A DNA stretch of 64,000 nt from Planococcus citri. Taxonomy: Eukaryota; Arthropoda; Insecta; Hemiptera; Pseudococcidae. This document shows positions 1 through 13,034 of the stretch, in pieces; the first letter of the stretch is position 1, and every line of letters begins with the position of its first letter. Below the pieces are notes generated by a model. That model did no database searches and was not told the origin of the DNA. It worked only from the letters and a program-made list of their open reading frames with translations. The stretch spans positions 39,962,836-40,026,835 of the forward strand of contig NC_088681.1 of the NCBI RefSeq assembly GCF_950023065.1. Reading direction: 5' to 3'. Position numbers and translations under genes: made by a program.

Positions 1-1239
1 TTTCAGTTTAAAAAAATTAATTAATCAGACCTACTTGTCCTCTTCAAAAAACTGCCCGTTTATAATTTTTTTTTTTTTTCATGATGGAGAGGTAGGTATA
101 AGGTATGGATTATCAGATAGGTAAGTGATTTTGGCAACAGCTGGGTTTCAATCTATCTCAGTCTCCTCCGTACATACATTCTTGCCTTCAATCAAAACAT
201 TCAAAACCAACCCTATAAGGAGAAATAGATCTGCGCATGTCTAAAAATCAAAGTGGTCTTGTGTCCACCGACCTACCCCATTGTTGTGCATTTCGAAACT
301 TGATTTTCCTAAATTAGATAAACAGTAACAGCATTTTGGCGAGCATTTTTTTCATCAAATACCAAGGAATAAGTACCTATCACCTTTACTTGGAATCAAG
401 TTCTAATAGACTAGAGATAGAGAAGCACTTTTTCATTATTTGGGGATTGTAGACTACTCAATGCATATAGTGAACATCGGTTATTTTATGCCTGTTAAAC
501 CACTTACCCTTCAATGGCCATGTAGCGGGCGACAGTTATTTTCAGTTTTGCATCCGCAACTTGTAGGATTTGTACCGATAAGATGATGAAACAAGCGCAA
601 ATGCACGCACGCATATTCATTTTTGTAGTATGAATTGACGTTATTGTAAGTATCTCGAAATATTGCGAAATGCAAAGTGCTTGAGTTGACTTGTGAACTA
701 GGCAAGTGAACGACGACTGTGATAGAACAGCTACAGCTCCTGGTTATTTTATACAGCCAAAATGCTGTGACTTAAGTGTAATATCGCAGTCGCAACGTCT
801 TGAAAAATGTCATAAATTTCAGAAAATGTGTTCGGATTTGTAAACATTTTTTGCTTGTAAATGTGTTGTAATGCAAATACGAGGTGTGTGGACGTTATGC
901 TAAAAAATACGGTATACATCTTCAAATTTCGATTGATTTGCAGGTAGGTGTTGAGCAAATAGTAGAACAACAACACGTGCAATGCTACTGCGTTTTGATT
1001 TTCAAAAACTATTAAAATATACAATGTAGTAAACATTTGGTAGTGTGTAGGTAAAGGAATAGGTATAGGTATTGTTGATTCGTATTTTACAAGTTGTTCT
1101 AGGATGTGCGTCATTCGCTTATTTGCAAAGAATCGTTGAATCACAAAATTTGTATGATTGCGTGTACACGACACCTGTACAATCTATACGTACTGTGATA
1201 CATAGTTTAAACAAGTAGACCTGAAGATAGTTAGAAGGA

Positions 1240-1375
1240 TAATAATTCCCTACCATGGTGGTGAGTCTTAGAATTACTCCCTTAGAGGGTGGAATAATCA
1301 TCTATAAGATACTAAATTGCCTGGATAACTCAGTAGGACTCATTATAACAGCTTTAGCTAGTTCAACTATATACA
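1240..1375 (+). repeat. Dispersed repeat copy 1 (palindromic core)
   Basis: This segment is clearly related to 8480-8602 in the same orientation. Shared landmarks in order are ATTCCCT, a core ATTACTCCCTTAGAGGG followed by GGAATAAT, then TTGCCTGGATA, and an end near TATATACA. The core is an imperfect palindrome, as in short non-autonomous DNA elements. No target duplication could be fixed, so the class is unknown. Confidence 0.55.
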
Positions 1376-1404
1376 GAGTGGGCCAAAAGTCAGTATCCCG
1401 ATTT

Positions 1405-1975
1405 TCACGTTTTAGTTTTTCTTTAAAAAATCAAAAACTATGCATCCTAGAAAAAAACTAACGACATTATGTCGATTGGAAATTTAATTCTCTACAACTT
1501 TGTTAACATTAAATTTTTTTTGGAAGCTTCCTTTCGCCTTCAGATTGATTTTTGTGACTTGATCGATGATTTTTATGAAAAATTCTTCAAAAGTTCATTT
1601 CTAAGATTTTTAGTTTTTCGTAAAAAAATCAAAAACTAAGCGTCCTAGAAAAAAACTAACGACGTATTGTCGATTGGAAATTTAATTATCTACAATTTTT
1701 CTCGATGTAATTTTTTCGTAGGACGCTTCTTTTCGTCTCCAGATCAATTTTTATGAAGCTCAGTTGGCAAATTTTTCAAAAAATTTTAGTTTTTTGTAAA
1801 AAAAATAAAGAACTAAGCGTCTTAGAAAAAAACTAACGACATTATATCGATTGGAAATTTAATTCTCTACAATTTTCTTTCGATGTAATTTTTTCGTAGG
1901 ACGCTTCTTTTCGTCTCCTGATCGATTTTAATGAAACTCAGTTTGCAAAACTTTTCAAAAATTTACAAACTAGTG
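1405..1975 (+). repeat. Three-unit tandem repeat, ~180-200 bp period
   Basis: Three imperfect units start near 1408, 1608 and 1784. Each carries TTTTAGTTTTT, CCTAGAAAAAAACTAACGAC, TCGATTGGAAATTTAATT and a closing GTAGGACGCTT. Within units 2 and 3, AAGCGTCCTA and TAGGACGCTT are inverted copies, so each unit can fold. A single diverged unit occurs at 17566-17680, which shows that this is a dispersed family as well as a local array. Confidence 0.75.
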
Positions 1976-4900
1976 TGTACATGTACGTAGTAAGGGATGA
2001 AATCAAAACAACCCTATACAACAAGTTAACGACTTTATTGTGTCGTATTTATACATAGACAATTTATATGCATTTCTGTGAATAAGATAGTCTTAGCTCC
2101 GACACAAGAAGGTATAGATAATAATTGAATTATGACTATTTAACAACTATGCAGCAAATCATATACTCTTGAACATTCGTATCATTTTATCAACTTGGCT
2201 TTTTATTTGACTCATTGTCAGCATTTTTTAATTCAACTGAGAAAATCTGCATAGTTGTTCGTGGGTGATTTCTCAAACTCAATTTTTTAAATAATCACAA
2301 TATCTACATGTAATTTTTCAGTGCAACTTTTCGCGAAATAAATTTATTTGTTGAATGATTTTTAGACGTTGACGGATATCAAGGTTGAAAATCGTAGAAA
2401 CCCCAAAAATATCTGCAATTTGATCGTCGAACTATTCAGCATCTCAGGCTAACGATCACTCAAATTTATAATTACAGATAACGGATGCCTCTTAAATTTT
2501 TTTTCATTCGGTTTCAAATCCATTGAAAAAAAACTTCACTAGTGGTGTACTTTCTTCTGTGTATGGTTACCGTATAGAAAAAATTACCAAGATGAAAGAT
2601 CGTGATTCAAATCCATTTCATTCCCCCTCCCCTCACAAATGTCGTACCCACCTGTGTATTTCCCATCGAATTGAGGTTTACCTATGCTTTCATGGAGGTT
2701 GGTTTTCGAGATTCGAATTTAATTGTATCTCGCTTCGTTCGGACGAAATGCGTTTTAAAACGCATAAAATAGTACTCAAGACTGCTTTGAGACACCCTGT
2801 CCAATTATAGTTAGGTATTGAAAAGTGCTGCGTCAGTACATAAATAAATCTTCATTAAATAATTACACTCGGTAAGATCTATTCAAGATAGTAAATTGTC
2901 TTGGTACGCAAACTGAATAAACTGAATGGTCAAAATTTGACCTCTATGTAAAGGAATTTTTGATGACGATATTTCGTATACGTAACCTAAATAGCACCAC
3001 AACTAAATGCCGTTTAATAACGTTATAATTCAATTGTTTTCGTTTTTTACGTGCATTTATATTAAGTATACCTACTCTGACAAAATGCCAATAATTATGA
3101 TTCCATTTGGATTACTAATGCAATAAATATAGGTAGGTGGTATTTTACAAATTCGTGGCGATGCTAATGCATTTAATCATTAATCGATTAATTAACGTTA
3201 AAAGGTTTTCGTCAAATTTAGTGGGTATAATTTTAGAAATGAAAAATAAGTTGACATTTGACAGCAGATTTGAAATAAACATTACGAAAATATCAATAAT
3301 CAATTATTCCAAATATTTCGACCATAAAGTTTTCCGATTATTTGTTTCAGTTTATTTATGACGAAGGGCGAAGCGAATAAAAAATTCAAAAAGAAAGGAT
3401 CATTCGACTACGTATTTTGGGAGAATTTCCAAGTGGAAAATTACTTGTTAGTTGTTTGATTGGCTTTCTTGGAAGTTTTTCTTTGAGGTGGCAGACTATC
3501 GAAATGAATGAAAAGAAAACTTCAATTTATGGAAAGATTATGCTCAAGTTTGATGTTTACCGAATATAGTTTGGTGGCAAATTAATATTTATGCCCTTCA
3601 TGTGGCGATGCAGCAATTCAAAGTATACGAGCACAATTAATTTCTCTTAATTAATATTACAGATGCATTAATCACCTGCAATATTGTTGTTTCATTTCAA
3701 TTTCCTGTTTAAGTAGGTATTTGATGTTTTTTGTCAGAAAATTTTGGTCAATTTAAAGTGGTTCTCACTTCCTCCTTCTCTCTCTCCCTTAACAGTTGAA
3801 ATGTTTTCGCATCAAAAGAGACTAGCCTGGGTACGTTGATGATTGAAATTTTAATGATGCTGAAATTTTTTTGGGCATGATATAGTGACATGATATTTAA
3901 TTTATTTTAAGAACGAAAAATAGGAAAAATTGAAAAAAAAAATGAATTCCTAAATAAAGATCTCTTGATTAATGATTGATTTCCAGTGATGGATTCTTCC
4001 TTTCCCTTTTTCTTGTTCCTGAATAAACTGAATGAGCAATACCGTTCTGAAAAAGATCCTTGACATTTTCATAACAATCAAAGCTGGCATCACTAGAGTA
4101 GTATTGGTTGCAGGTCTGCAAGATGCAGGAACTCATGTTCTTATAGGTAGCTGAAAGTGTAGCCGTAGCCCAATCATCCTAGATAAAAAAAAACCGACAG
4201 CGAATTTTTTATGAATAACAGAGAACACCTCCTTGAATAAGTATGTACATAATACAATTTTTTAACGTTTTACCCCAAAAAATCTCATTAGCCAGGACTT
4301 TTTTCGGTTTACTTACGAGAGAGCCACTTGATCATTCGAGGTCCGACTTTGCTAATTTTTATTTCATCAGAAAACATAGAGCAGCTTTCAAAAAAATCAA
4401 AAAAAATCAGCTACCCAAACAAAAAATTTAAGGTTCTACGAAGATTTGAATTTTTCAAAATAATCAAAATATTATTCAAATTGATGAACAAATAAAATGA
4501 ATGGCTAGTTGTATTTTTTGGACTCTTCAAAAAAAAAAAAAGTCTATGCTAAAATCTTGAAATACGCGATTAGGCAGCTACGACTGCTAAAAACGAGTAT
4601 TTTTCGACATTTTGCGTAGTTTTCAAAAAATTTGAGCCTTTCATAAAATACCTGCTAGGTACCACCTGCTTGTATTTTCTTCAGTGTTGTCAAAATTGGG
4701 TCACGTAAATCTGATTGTAATTCAAATACGACCAGAAATAAACTTTTCTTGATTTTTCCTCAATTTATGTAGGTAGTTTATTGAATTCTTATTTTGCAAA
4801 TAGGCAATATTTTGCTGACGTATTCCTCTTTTGTGACACATGATTAGCTGCTCTAGTGTGGATATTTTGTTTAAGGTAATTTATGAAATTGTTAAAACAA

Positions 4901-6007
4901 TTTACTATACCTGTTGAAATTTCTTCTCTTTTCGTATTGTCGTCAATGTCGTCGTATATGTTTACGTTTTCTTTACATCGTTTCGTATAAGTATACTGAT
5001 GCAAGGTAACTACTAACTACATTATTATTTATTCAATATTTTTTCTACGTTGCTGCGAGCGATAATCTGTCAAAAAGAAAAACGAACTTACTGGTAATAT
5101 TAAAATTTGTTTGGTGATTATTGCAAAATGAAAATTATATCGAATGAAAGTCCCAAAATCCCCTGGTACGAGGTACGAGCTACGAGTAAATATACATTTT
5201 CGTAAAATACATGTAATATATTCAATGGTATTGACACAGAATTGCGACACCAATACGAACGAATCTGTTTAACGCACGTGTGCTTGGTTTATAGGATTCC
5301 TCTCTTATCTATTTTCGGGTCCCTTTATTCGATTTTAAATTTATTATTATCGAAGGTGGCTAAATAATCGTGTAATTTACATCGCCAGGTAGAAGAATCA
5401 TTATTGGATGTAAATTTTTTCAGTTTTCATTACCTGTATGGGTAAGCCTACATACAATTTTACGTAGGTGAGCTCTATAGCTAGCCCTACATTTATCTGG
5501 CATGGTTGATTTTTTTATGCTAAATTGTGAAAATTTTATGGTTGGTGGAAAATTGTTGACCATTTTTACGTTCAAGCTCCTAAATTAAAATTTTTGTAGC
5601 TCTCAGACCTTGCAGCTGTAAAATAAAAAAATGAGTTTCCTGTTTTATTTATTTTTTGACCATTGTTGCGATTTGTTTTCAGGTGTTTTTATTTTCTTTG
5701 AAGTCATAAATTACCCTTTATATGTAATCGTCTCAACTTCATATCTATTTTTGAATATAAATTATTGCGTGTTTACTATTTACTTATCGTTTTGAAGGCA
5801 AGTAGGTAGGATATATGTCTCTAGTTCAATATGAGATATGTACCTACTACCTATGTTTAAAAAATTTGATTTTCTTATCTGTTGTCTATATTAAAGGTCA
5901 TAATTCATGCTTCGCCGATAAAAATGCATTTTTACCCATACTTAGGTACTTATTTACCTATTTTCGATGACACTTTTAAGTGCATTTCGTTGCTCCGAAC
6001 AGTAAAA

Positions 6008-8119
6008 ATGAGTTGTTTGTGCGAACAAAATCTATATTACGATCGCATGATTCATATCTACAGAACGAGTGATTTTTTCGTTTTGTTTTCAATTTTCATA
6101 ATATCTGCGTTGGTGTATTTGTGTTGGTTTTTCAAAAAATCCCATTCGTTTTTCAACGATAAATGCTTCCCTACTCTTGGAGCTAATTTTATACTCGGTA
6201 ATCTAGGAGATGCCATACTGCTGCGGAAACCTTTAGCTGTGACCATTTACGATTTATATGAAAAATTGAAACCTCATAAATTTGCCGGATTCTATTTGCT
6301 GCATAGACCAATTGTTATGCTCAGAGATCCTGAAGTTATTAAAAACGTTCTGATTAGAGATTTTAGCTATTTCCCTGATCGTGGAATTTCTTGCGATAAA
6401 GAAGAAGAACCGTTGCATAATAATTTGTTTAGGATGCGTTCTGGTAATTATTTAGCGATTTTTGTAAGAATGTGAGAAGGCTGAATTGGGTAATTTTTCT
6501 TAAAATTTACATAAACGACATAAAGCAGTCTCAAAAAAAATAAAATTGAAATAAATGCAGTGTCACTTTTAATTTATCATCTTTGCTTATTTACTCTTAG
6601 ACGATGATTGGAAAAACATGAGAATGAAGCTGACCCCATTATTTACCTCTGGAAAATTGAAAATGATAATCGGGTCAATTCAGGAATGTGCCAATAAATT
6701 TTCTCAAATATTAGATGAAACAAGAAACGAATCTTTCAATATGAAAGAATTGAGTGAAAGATTTTCCATCGATGTTATCGGAAATTGCGCATTTGGTATG
6801 GACACTTGTGCGCTGGAGGATGCAAATTGTGTTTTTTTAAGAATGGCGAGAAAAATTTTCAAATTTAGGTAAACTAATTTTTTTTTTTTGAAATGATTAA
6901 TGTTTCTTATAACTGTAGGCCCTTATCTATTCGCAGATATCAAACATTGATGCGTCATTTTTCCCCTAATTTATCGAAGTATTGGCTGAAAATGTTAAAG
7001 TTGACGTATTTAGACAAAGATGTGGAAGATTTTTTTAAAAAAACGATTAGAAAAGTTATTGAACGACGAGATGAAGTCAACGAACCCAGAAAACATGATT
7101 TGTTGGATTTATTATTAGACCTGAGAAATAAAAGTACTAAACATGGAGTTGATTTAAATCAACATAAAGGGACACGAGAAGATAATAATTTTGAAAATTG
7201 CTCAGGTGATTTTGATGACCACCAGTTAGTTTTGTTGTAAAGTTAGTTCGAAATTATGTTTCATAAGATTACACAGACATACCTACTTTCAGTACCTACT
7301 CATTTATAGGCACAGAAATGACGACAGAATGGATCATCGCTCAATGCTTCCTGTTTTTTGCGGCTGGTTTTGAAACTTCATCTTCGGCATTCGGATACGT
7401 TATGTTGGAACTTGCGCTGAATCAATCCATACAAACTAAAGTGAGAGAAGAAATTTCACTCGTTTTGGGAAACAACAATGGGCAAATCACCCACGAAAGT
7501 TTGAAAGAGATGGCTTATTGCGACATGGTGATATCAGGTACCTACCTAGTACCTACCTACCTACACATTAACGTGCTCTTCTTATAATCTTTTTTTTTCA
7601 TCCTAATAACCAATAATCATTTCTAGAAACGTTACGAAAACACCCTCCTGGTGGAATCATAGGCAGGGAGTGTTCAAAAACTTATCAAATACCAGGTACC
7701 GATACAATAATACCTGAAAATATGTCAGTTTGGATATCGACTTATGGATTACACATGGACCCTGAATATTACGAAAAGCCTAATGAATTTTAACCCGAAC
7801 ACTTCACCGAGGTGGCTAAAAGTAAAAGACCCAGGTGTGCTTATTTGCCATTTGGAGAAGGACCACGTATCTGTATTGGTGAGAAATTTTTTTTTCACTT
7901 GAAATTGGTAGGTATCTGTGTAATTGAGTGAACTAATGTGGTGTGTCATTAGGTGAACGATTTGCCAAATTGGAAATCAAAATTGGAATGGTCAGTTTGA
8001 TAAAAGATTATATTTTCGAAGTTTCGCCCAAAATGAAGTTTCCTTTGGAATTCAAGTTTGATATGTTCCACGGGTTTCTATCAGTTGATGAAATTTGGTT
8101 GCAGTGCAGAAAGATTTAA
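6008..8119 (+). pseudogene. Cytochrome P450, CYP3 clan (CYP6-like), copy 1, with premature stop
   Basis: This would be a microsomal P450 monooxygenase. Exons: 6008-6443, 6601-6868, 6937-7205, 7316-7537, 7627-7878, 7953-8119, all with GT-AG sites and phases matching the downstream paralogue. Visible motifs are an N-terminal membrane anchor ending YLCWFFKKSH, helix-C WKNMR, I-helix AAGFETSS (canonical AGxxTT altered to AGFETSS), ExxR as ETLR, and heme loop PFGEGPRICIG. A TAA at 7791-7793 replaces the Tyr codon that the paralogue has in NEFYPEHF. It would stop the protein near residue 453 of about 537 and remove the heme Cys (codon 7872-7874). All frames and splice sites after the stop are otherwise intact, so the lesion is recent, allelic, or a sequence error. 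ATG 6008 is preferred because MSCLC resembles MSLFC of copy 2. ATGs at 5924 and 6047 are also in frame. Confidence 0.85.
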
Positions 8120-8479
8120 ATAGATGATTTGTGGTTGAATTTCTGTATAATTTAATTTAGGTACTTGATATTCTAATGGTTCATTTTTTGATGTTGTGGA
8201 AAAAGAAATGTGTTGAGAACAAATCAGCATCATTTAATGTAATTTTATTACAATTTTTTTGTATATTGAATAATTATTAGAAAACTACATCTAAAATGAT
8301 TAGGCAATGGTGATAATTTAATTTGTGTTTAAAAAAATGTAAAAATTAAAAAACTGTTGTTTTTTTTGCAGAAAATTTCAAAAAGTATTTTTTTAAAAGT
8401 TGTCCAAAATTTACAATTTTTTGCAAAAAATTTGATATAGTTAGAATTGGCAGAAGTGGGGATAGAGAGAATGATTAGT

Positions 8480-8602
8480 ATTCCCTGCTATAGTGGTTAG
8501 TTTTAGAATTATTCCCTAAGGGAGGAATAATTACCTTTATTGCCTGGATAGCTCAATAAAGAGGGTTTTAAGTCATTTCTGCTGTTCTAGTATATACATA
8601 CA
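8480..8602 (+). repeat. Dispersed repeat copy 2 (palindromic core)
   Basis: This is the second copy of the element at 1240-1375, in the same orientation. Its core ATTATTCCCTAAGG followed by GAGGAATAAT is a nearly perfect palindrome, tidier than in copy 1. The two copies flank the first P450 gene. Confidence 0.55.
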
Positions 8603-9594
8603 TTGTTATTATGTAGTAACGAAGGAAATAATTTAATCATTAAAACAAATTAAAAAGTATATATTAAAACGTAATTTACATAGGCAACTTTCAATACTTT
8701 CAAACACCAATAATTGCCTAGGGACCGTGTTAAGGCAAAATTAAACATTTTTACATCAAGGTACAAAGTACAAACATTGCAGCTAATGTTAACATCGTCA
8801 CTAAAATTATCCAAAGATAGTTACGATGAGTAGATCAGGTGCAGAAGAGTGATTATTTAAAATCTGAAATTATCATTAAAAGTCACAATCGAGTTCTAAT
8901 AATTTTTCAACATAATTCACGCAGTTTAAATGTATTTAATTAATTTAATTGCAAAATTCAAGTTACCATTTTGTCGCTCGCTATGATCGGTTCATTTACT
9001 CGTATCATCATGTATTTTGTATAGTTCGTATCAAAATATCATTTATCAATGCTTTAGATGTGTAGGAAATTTTTATTGCATTTCCCACCCCGGAGTTAAC
9101 AAATAAACGAATAAATTTTCAGGTTCATAGTGGTTTAATTGAACATTAGTTCGATTACCTGTTACTGATTAATTTGATTTAACAGGGTAATTAGATGTGG
9201 ATGTTGACGCGTGAAAAAAATATCATTTTATGAATCCAAAAGTGAAAATTGTTTGTTATTCACAATGTTTGTAGTTTTTATTCAGTTCATTCCCTGGAAA
9301 AAAAAGTCACCCAACTTGATCTAGGGTAATTTTTCATTACCTACCTACCGTTAAATTACCTAACGGCTTCATGATTTATTTTGAAGTGTAAAAGCAAACT
9401 TGACAATAGCTTGCATCAACCTACATGCATAATTTGGAAAATACTCAGTTCACGTAGGTAATTCTTCGTAATCAAAACGTAGGTATTATGTTTTATCGTC
9501 TAGCCAAAATTTATGTTTATTTCAGTGCACGCGATAGCTCACGAAATTAGTGGCAGTGTTTTTTTGTAAGTATATACGAATCACATGCATATAG

Positions 9595-9602
9595 GTATAT
9601 AA
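9595..9602 (+). promoter_or_regulatory. Possible TATA box of the second P450 gene
   Basis: GGTATATAAG lies about 215 bp before ATG 9816, and a start of transcription near 9625 would give a 5' leader of about 190 nt. The motif matches an insect TATA box. In DNA this AT-rich a chance match is quite possible. Confidence 0.3.
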
Positions 9603-9815
9603 GAATGAGCTGGTTATCATAAAACGATTATTTTATTAAAAATTTCGTAAATTGAGAAACGTGTCTATCTCTAGTGCCTAATTGCTTGCGTTGTTTTGTC
9701 GAAAGATTACTCTGAGTAAAATCATTACTTGATTGATTTGTGAAGTGCGCGATTTAGTCTATTACGAGTACCTACTTTTGTCTGCCTATTTACTCAAGGT
9801 GTGCATTTGTGCAGT

Positions 9816-12454
9816 ATGAGTCTATTTTGCAGTTTACTTTTAATTCTCGTAATTGTGTTGTTGTATTTGTGTTGGTTTTTCAAAAAATCTCATACGTATT
9901 TCAACGATAAATGTTTTCCCACCTTGGAACCTACTTTCGTTCTTGGCAATTTGGCAGATGCCATTCTACTGAGGAAATCCTTAGCTGTGACAGTTTACGA
10001 TTTGTATGAAAAGTTAAGACCTTATAAATATGCCGGATTGTATTGGTTGCACAGACCTTTCGTTATGCTCAGAGATCCTGAAATGATTAAGAATATTCTC
10101 ATCAGAGATTTTGCACATTTTCCTGATCGTGGGATTCATTGCGATGAGAAAGAAGAACCTTTGAATAACAATTTGATACGGATGGGTTCTGGTAATACGA
10201 AAATTATCTAATTTTATATGGTGAAATTTAATTAAGTAGGTTTCTGCCGGTTTTGAAATTATTTAAAAAATTTTCTGACTCCAGCTTTCCCCTTCCTCGA
10301 GTAAAAAATAAGTAGACATTATTTTCATTTCATTGCATTTAAAATTTAGAAAAAAAAATCAAGACTAGATTGCTTGTCGTAATTTTTTTTGACATTTGAT
10401 GACATATTATATCAAAATTTTAATAATGAATCTCGTCTTTCATGTGAAAAAAGCTATCAAGAATGCGATTACATTGTTCAAAAGATAGAATAGTGCACGA
10501 ACTTTTGATTAGATAAGGCGGACAAATTATTTAATGTGTAATGCAGTAGAAAAAATCGAGCCCAAGGCATAGATTACAAGATAATGTTATCCAAATTGTA
10601 ACGTGAGATTGACCCTATTTAAAGCTAATTTCATTGTATTTAATTGCCATATGAGGAGATTTATAATGAGTAATTGTGTAATTTAAATTACCTATGTGGG
10701 CTTGTGATTGATAATCATTGATTATGGATATCATTAGTTTAAAATGTTGATTTGTAAATAGGTATTATGAGAATTGGTCTTTGAAAATTTAGGTAGGTAA
10801 TCTCTTGGAACAGATTTCTTCATATGATTTTTATGGGTAAATTTATGCTAATTTTTTCATGAAAAAACTCAAAATGCTGTAAATTAGAAAATACATAGAT
10901 AGGTAGAGGTAGGTACGAGAGTAATTTAAAATCCACTAATTTTCGCAGGCGATAAATGGAAATGCATAAGAATGAAAATAAGCCCATTGTTTACTTCTGG
11001 AAAGTTGAAAATGATCATTCCGCCGGTTCAAGAATGTGCCAATAAATTATCTGAAGTAATAGATCGAACCCAAGGTGAACCATTTGACATGAAAGAACTA
11101 AGCGAGAGGTTTTCCATCGACGTTATCGGAAATTGCGCTTTTGGAATGGACACCTCAGCGTTGGAAAATCCACGTTCACCTTTTTTAAAAATGGGGAAAG
11201 AAATTTTCAAATTTAGGTAGCTAATTATAATTATTGCTTTCCGCCTTTCAGAAGTTCTTACCTGTAGGTTAGCTCAAGCTCGAGAGATTTTACATTTTGT
11301 GCATAATATTGAATATTTGCAGATATCAACCAATAATACGTCATTTTTTTCCTGCTTTAAAGAAATTCTGGATAAAAATATTCAATTTGAGGTACATTGA
11401 CAAAGAAGTGGAAACATTCTTCTCGAATATTATTCACGAAGCAATCAAACTGCGAGAAAAAAGTCAGACGACAAAAAACGATTTAATGGATTCATTATTG
11501 GCGTTGAGGAACGATAACGTGGACGACTGTGCCAATTTAAAAATGAATTGAATGAAATGAATCCGGATAGAAATTCGATAAATGATACAGGTGATTATCA
11601 TCTTGTACGATTGCAGGTAGAAAATCTGCTTACCTACTAAAATGAATATTTGTATAAAATTACAGAAATGACGACAGAATTAATGGTTGCTCAGTGCTAT
11701 TTATTTTTCGCTGCTGGTTTTGAAACAACGTCTTCGGGATTTGCGTACCTTCTATTAGAACTAGCTTTAAATCAAACGATCCAAAATAAAGTGAGGGAAG
11801 AGATTATACAAGTTTTAGAAAAAAACAATGGGCAAATCACCCATGAAAGTTTAAAAGAGATGATTTATTGCGACATGGCAATCGCTGGTAAAATTCATAA
11901 GTACTAAGATCGATTTGTTTGATTCGTATTACCTATCTAAATTATGACTTTAATTTTATAGAAACGTTGCGAATACATCCTCCAGCTGGGTTGTTACTCA
12001 GAGAGTGCTCGAAAGCTTATCAAATACCCGATACTGAGGCCATAATACCAGAAAAAACTCCTATTTTCATGTCCATTTATGGGTTGCACAGGGATCCCGA
12101 GTATTACGAGAAACCTAACGAATTTTATCCCGAGCATTTTACCGAAGAAGCTAAAAATAAAAGACCCAAATGTTCGTATATGCCGTTTGGAGAAGGACCT
12201 CGGATTTGTATTGGTGAGGATTTTTTTTTATGAAGGTGTATGATTAATTTTTGAAACAATTTTTTAGAATCGAATTTCGAATTACAGGAGAGCGATTCGC
12301 CAAATTGGAAATAAAGATTGGTATGGTCGCGTTGTTGAAAGATCATGTGTTTGAAGTCTCTCCTAGAATGAAATTCCCAATGGAATATAATTTTGAAATG
12401 AATCTCGGTTTGATGTCTGCGACTAGAGTGTGGTTACGATGTAAAAAGATTTAG
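9816..12454 (+). CDS. Cytochrome P450, CYP3 clan (CYP6-like), copy 2, with apparent 1-nt frameshift
   Basis: This encodes a predicted ER-bound P450 monooxygenase, a family active on xenobiotics and endogenous lipids; the substrate cannot be read from sequence. Exons: 9816-10191, 10949-11216, 11323-11590, 11666-11887, 11962-12213, 12288-12454. The N-terminus is a hydrophobic anchor (MSLFCSLLLILVIVLLYLCW). Visible motifs are helix-C WKCIR, I-helix AAGFETTS (~321-328), ETLR (~379), PERF-like PEHF, and heme loop PFGEGPRICIG with the ligand Cys near 460. Exon lengths 268, 222, 252 and 167 equal those of copy 1. In exon 3 the frame ends at TGA 11549-11551. One extra base in the A-run 11539-11543 restores a frame reading NELNEMNPDRNSINDT into exon 4, so a base appears missing. 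The total is 1553 nt, one short of 518 codons. It could be a pseudogene, an allele or a homopolymer error. Exon 1-2 spacing is 757 bp against 157 bp in copy 1. Confidence 0.85.
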
Positions 12455-13034
12455 ATTTGCATTTCTTAATTTTATTATCAACTATTAGTATGAACTATGA
12501 AGTCCTGTTTCAATTTCCATATTTTTATTTTTTAATTTTTTACTACATTTTTTAAAAATAAAATAAATAAATTATGTACAATATTATTTATTTTTTCTTT
12601 CTTAAAAAATGTTCTCAAAATTATGTTAACTTAAAAAAAAAATTTCAAGTCAAATAATTTCAAAATTTTCAAAAAATAAAAAAAATTAAATTTTGTCCAA
12701 TAGAAAGATAGGTAAAAAAAAATCGAAATTGGTAGGTAATGAATAAGGCATCCGCGTTTCTACAACGCTTCAAAAAGTTCAATAATGACGCGTCCTTTGC
12801 CCTTCACCGCCTTCTCGTTCACTTTCCACTTCCCGTCCGCCCATCGGCATTCACTTTGCGTTTGCGTATGTATAATCTTTTGAAATAAGCGGAAATAAGT
12901 TTCTGTTGTATCAACTCAAGAACTATACTATGTAGATTATAAATTCATTTTTGAAATAAAATCATGTGCCCGGAAATACCATATAAGTATTTAATAAAAA
13001 TCCAAATAATTAATAAGATAATGGGATCATCATC
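12455..13034. other. Intergenic, nothing recognised
   Basis: This is AT-rich 3' flank of the second P450, with AATAAA-like runs at about 12560-12575 that could serve for polyadenylation. No gene or repeat was recognised before the MITE starting at 13035. Confidence 0.5.

Larger units (their letters stand above)
1..5923. other. Gene-free upstream region
   Basis: No coding region with recognisable protein similarity or plausible exon structure is visible here on either strand. The longest open frame (141 codons, - strand, 749-1174) has no recognisable domain and a biased, low-information composition. The stretch contains one dispersed repeat and a three-unit tandem repeat (listed separately). 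The rest, about 2000-5900, is AT-rich DNA with many short TAGGTAGGTA-type runs. Confidence 0.6.
8120..9815. other. Intergenic region between the two P450 genes
   Basis: No coding exon is visible. It contains the 3' flank of the first P450, a dispersed repeat copy at 8480-8602, AT-rich DNA, and the probable promoter of the second P450 near 9595. Spacing of 1.7 kb and same orientation fit a tandem duplication, but the two genes have separate 5' regions and are not an operon. Confidence 0.6.

Noticed and set aside
749..1174. 141-codon open frame on the - strand
   Set aside because: No recognisable domain, no splice or start context, and composition like the surrounding AT-rich DNA.
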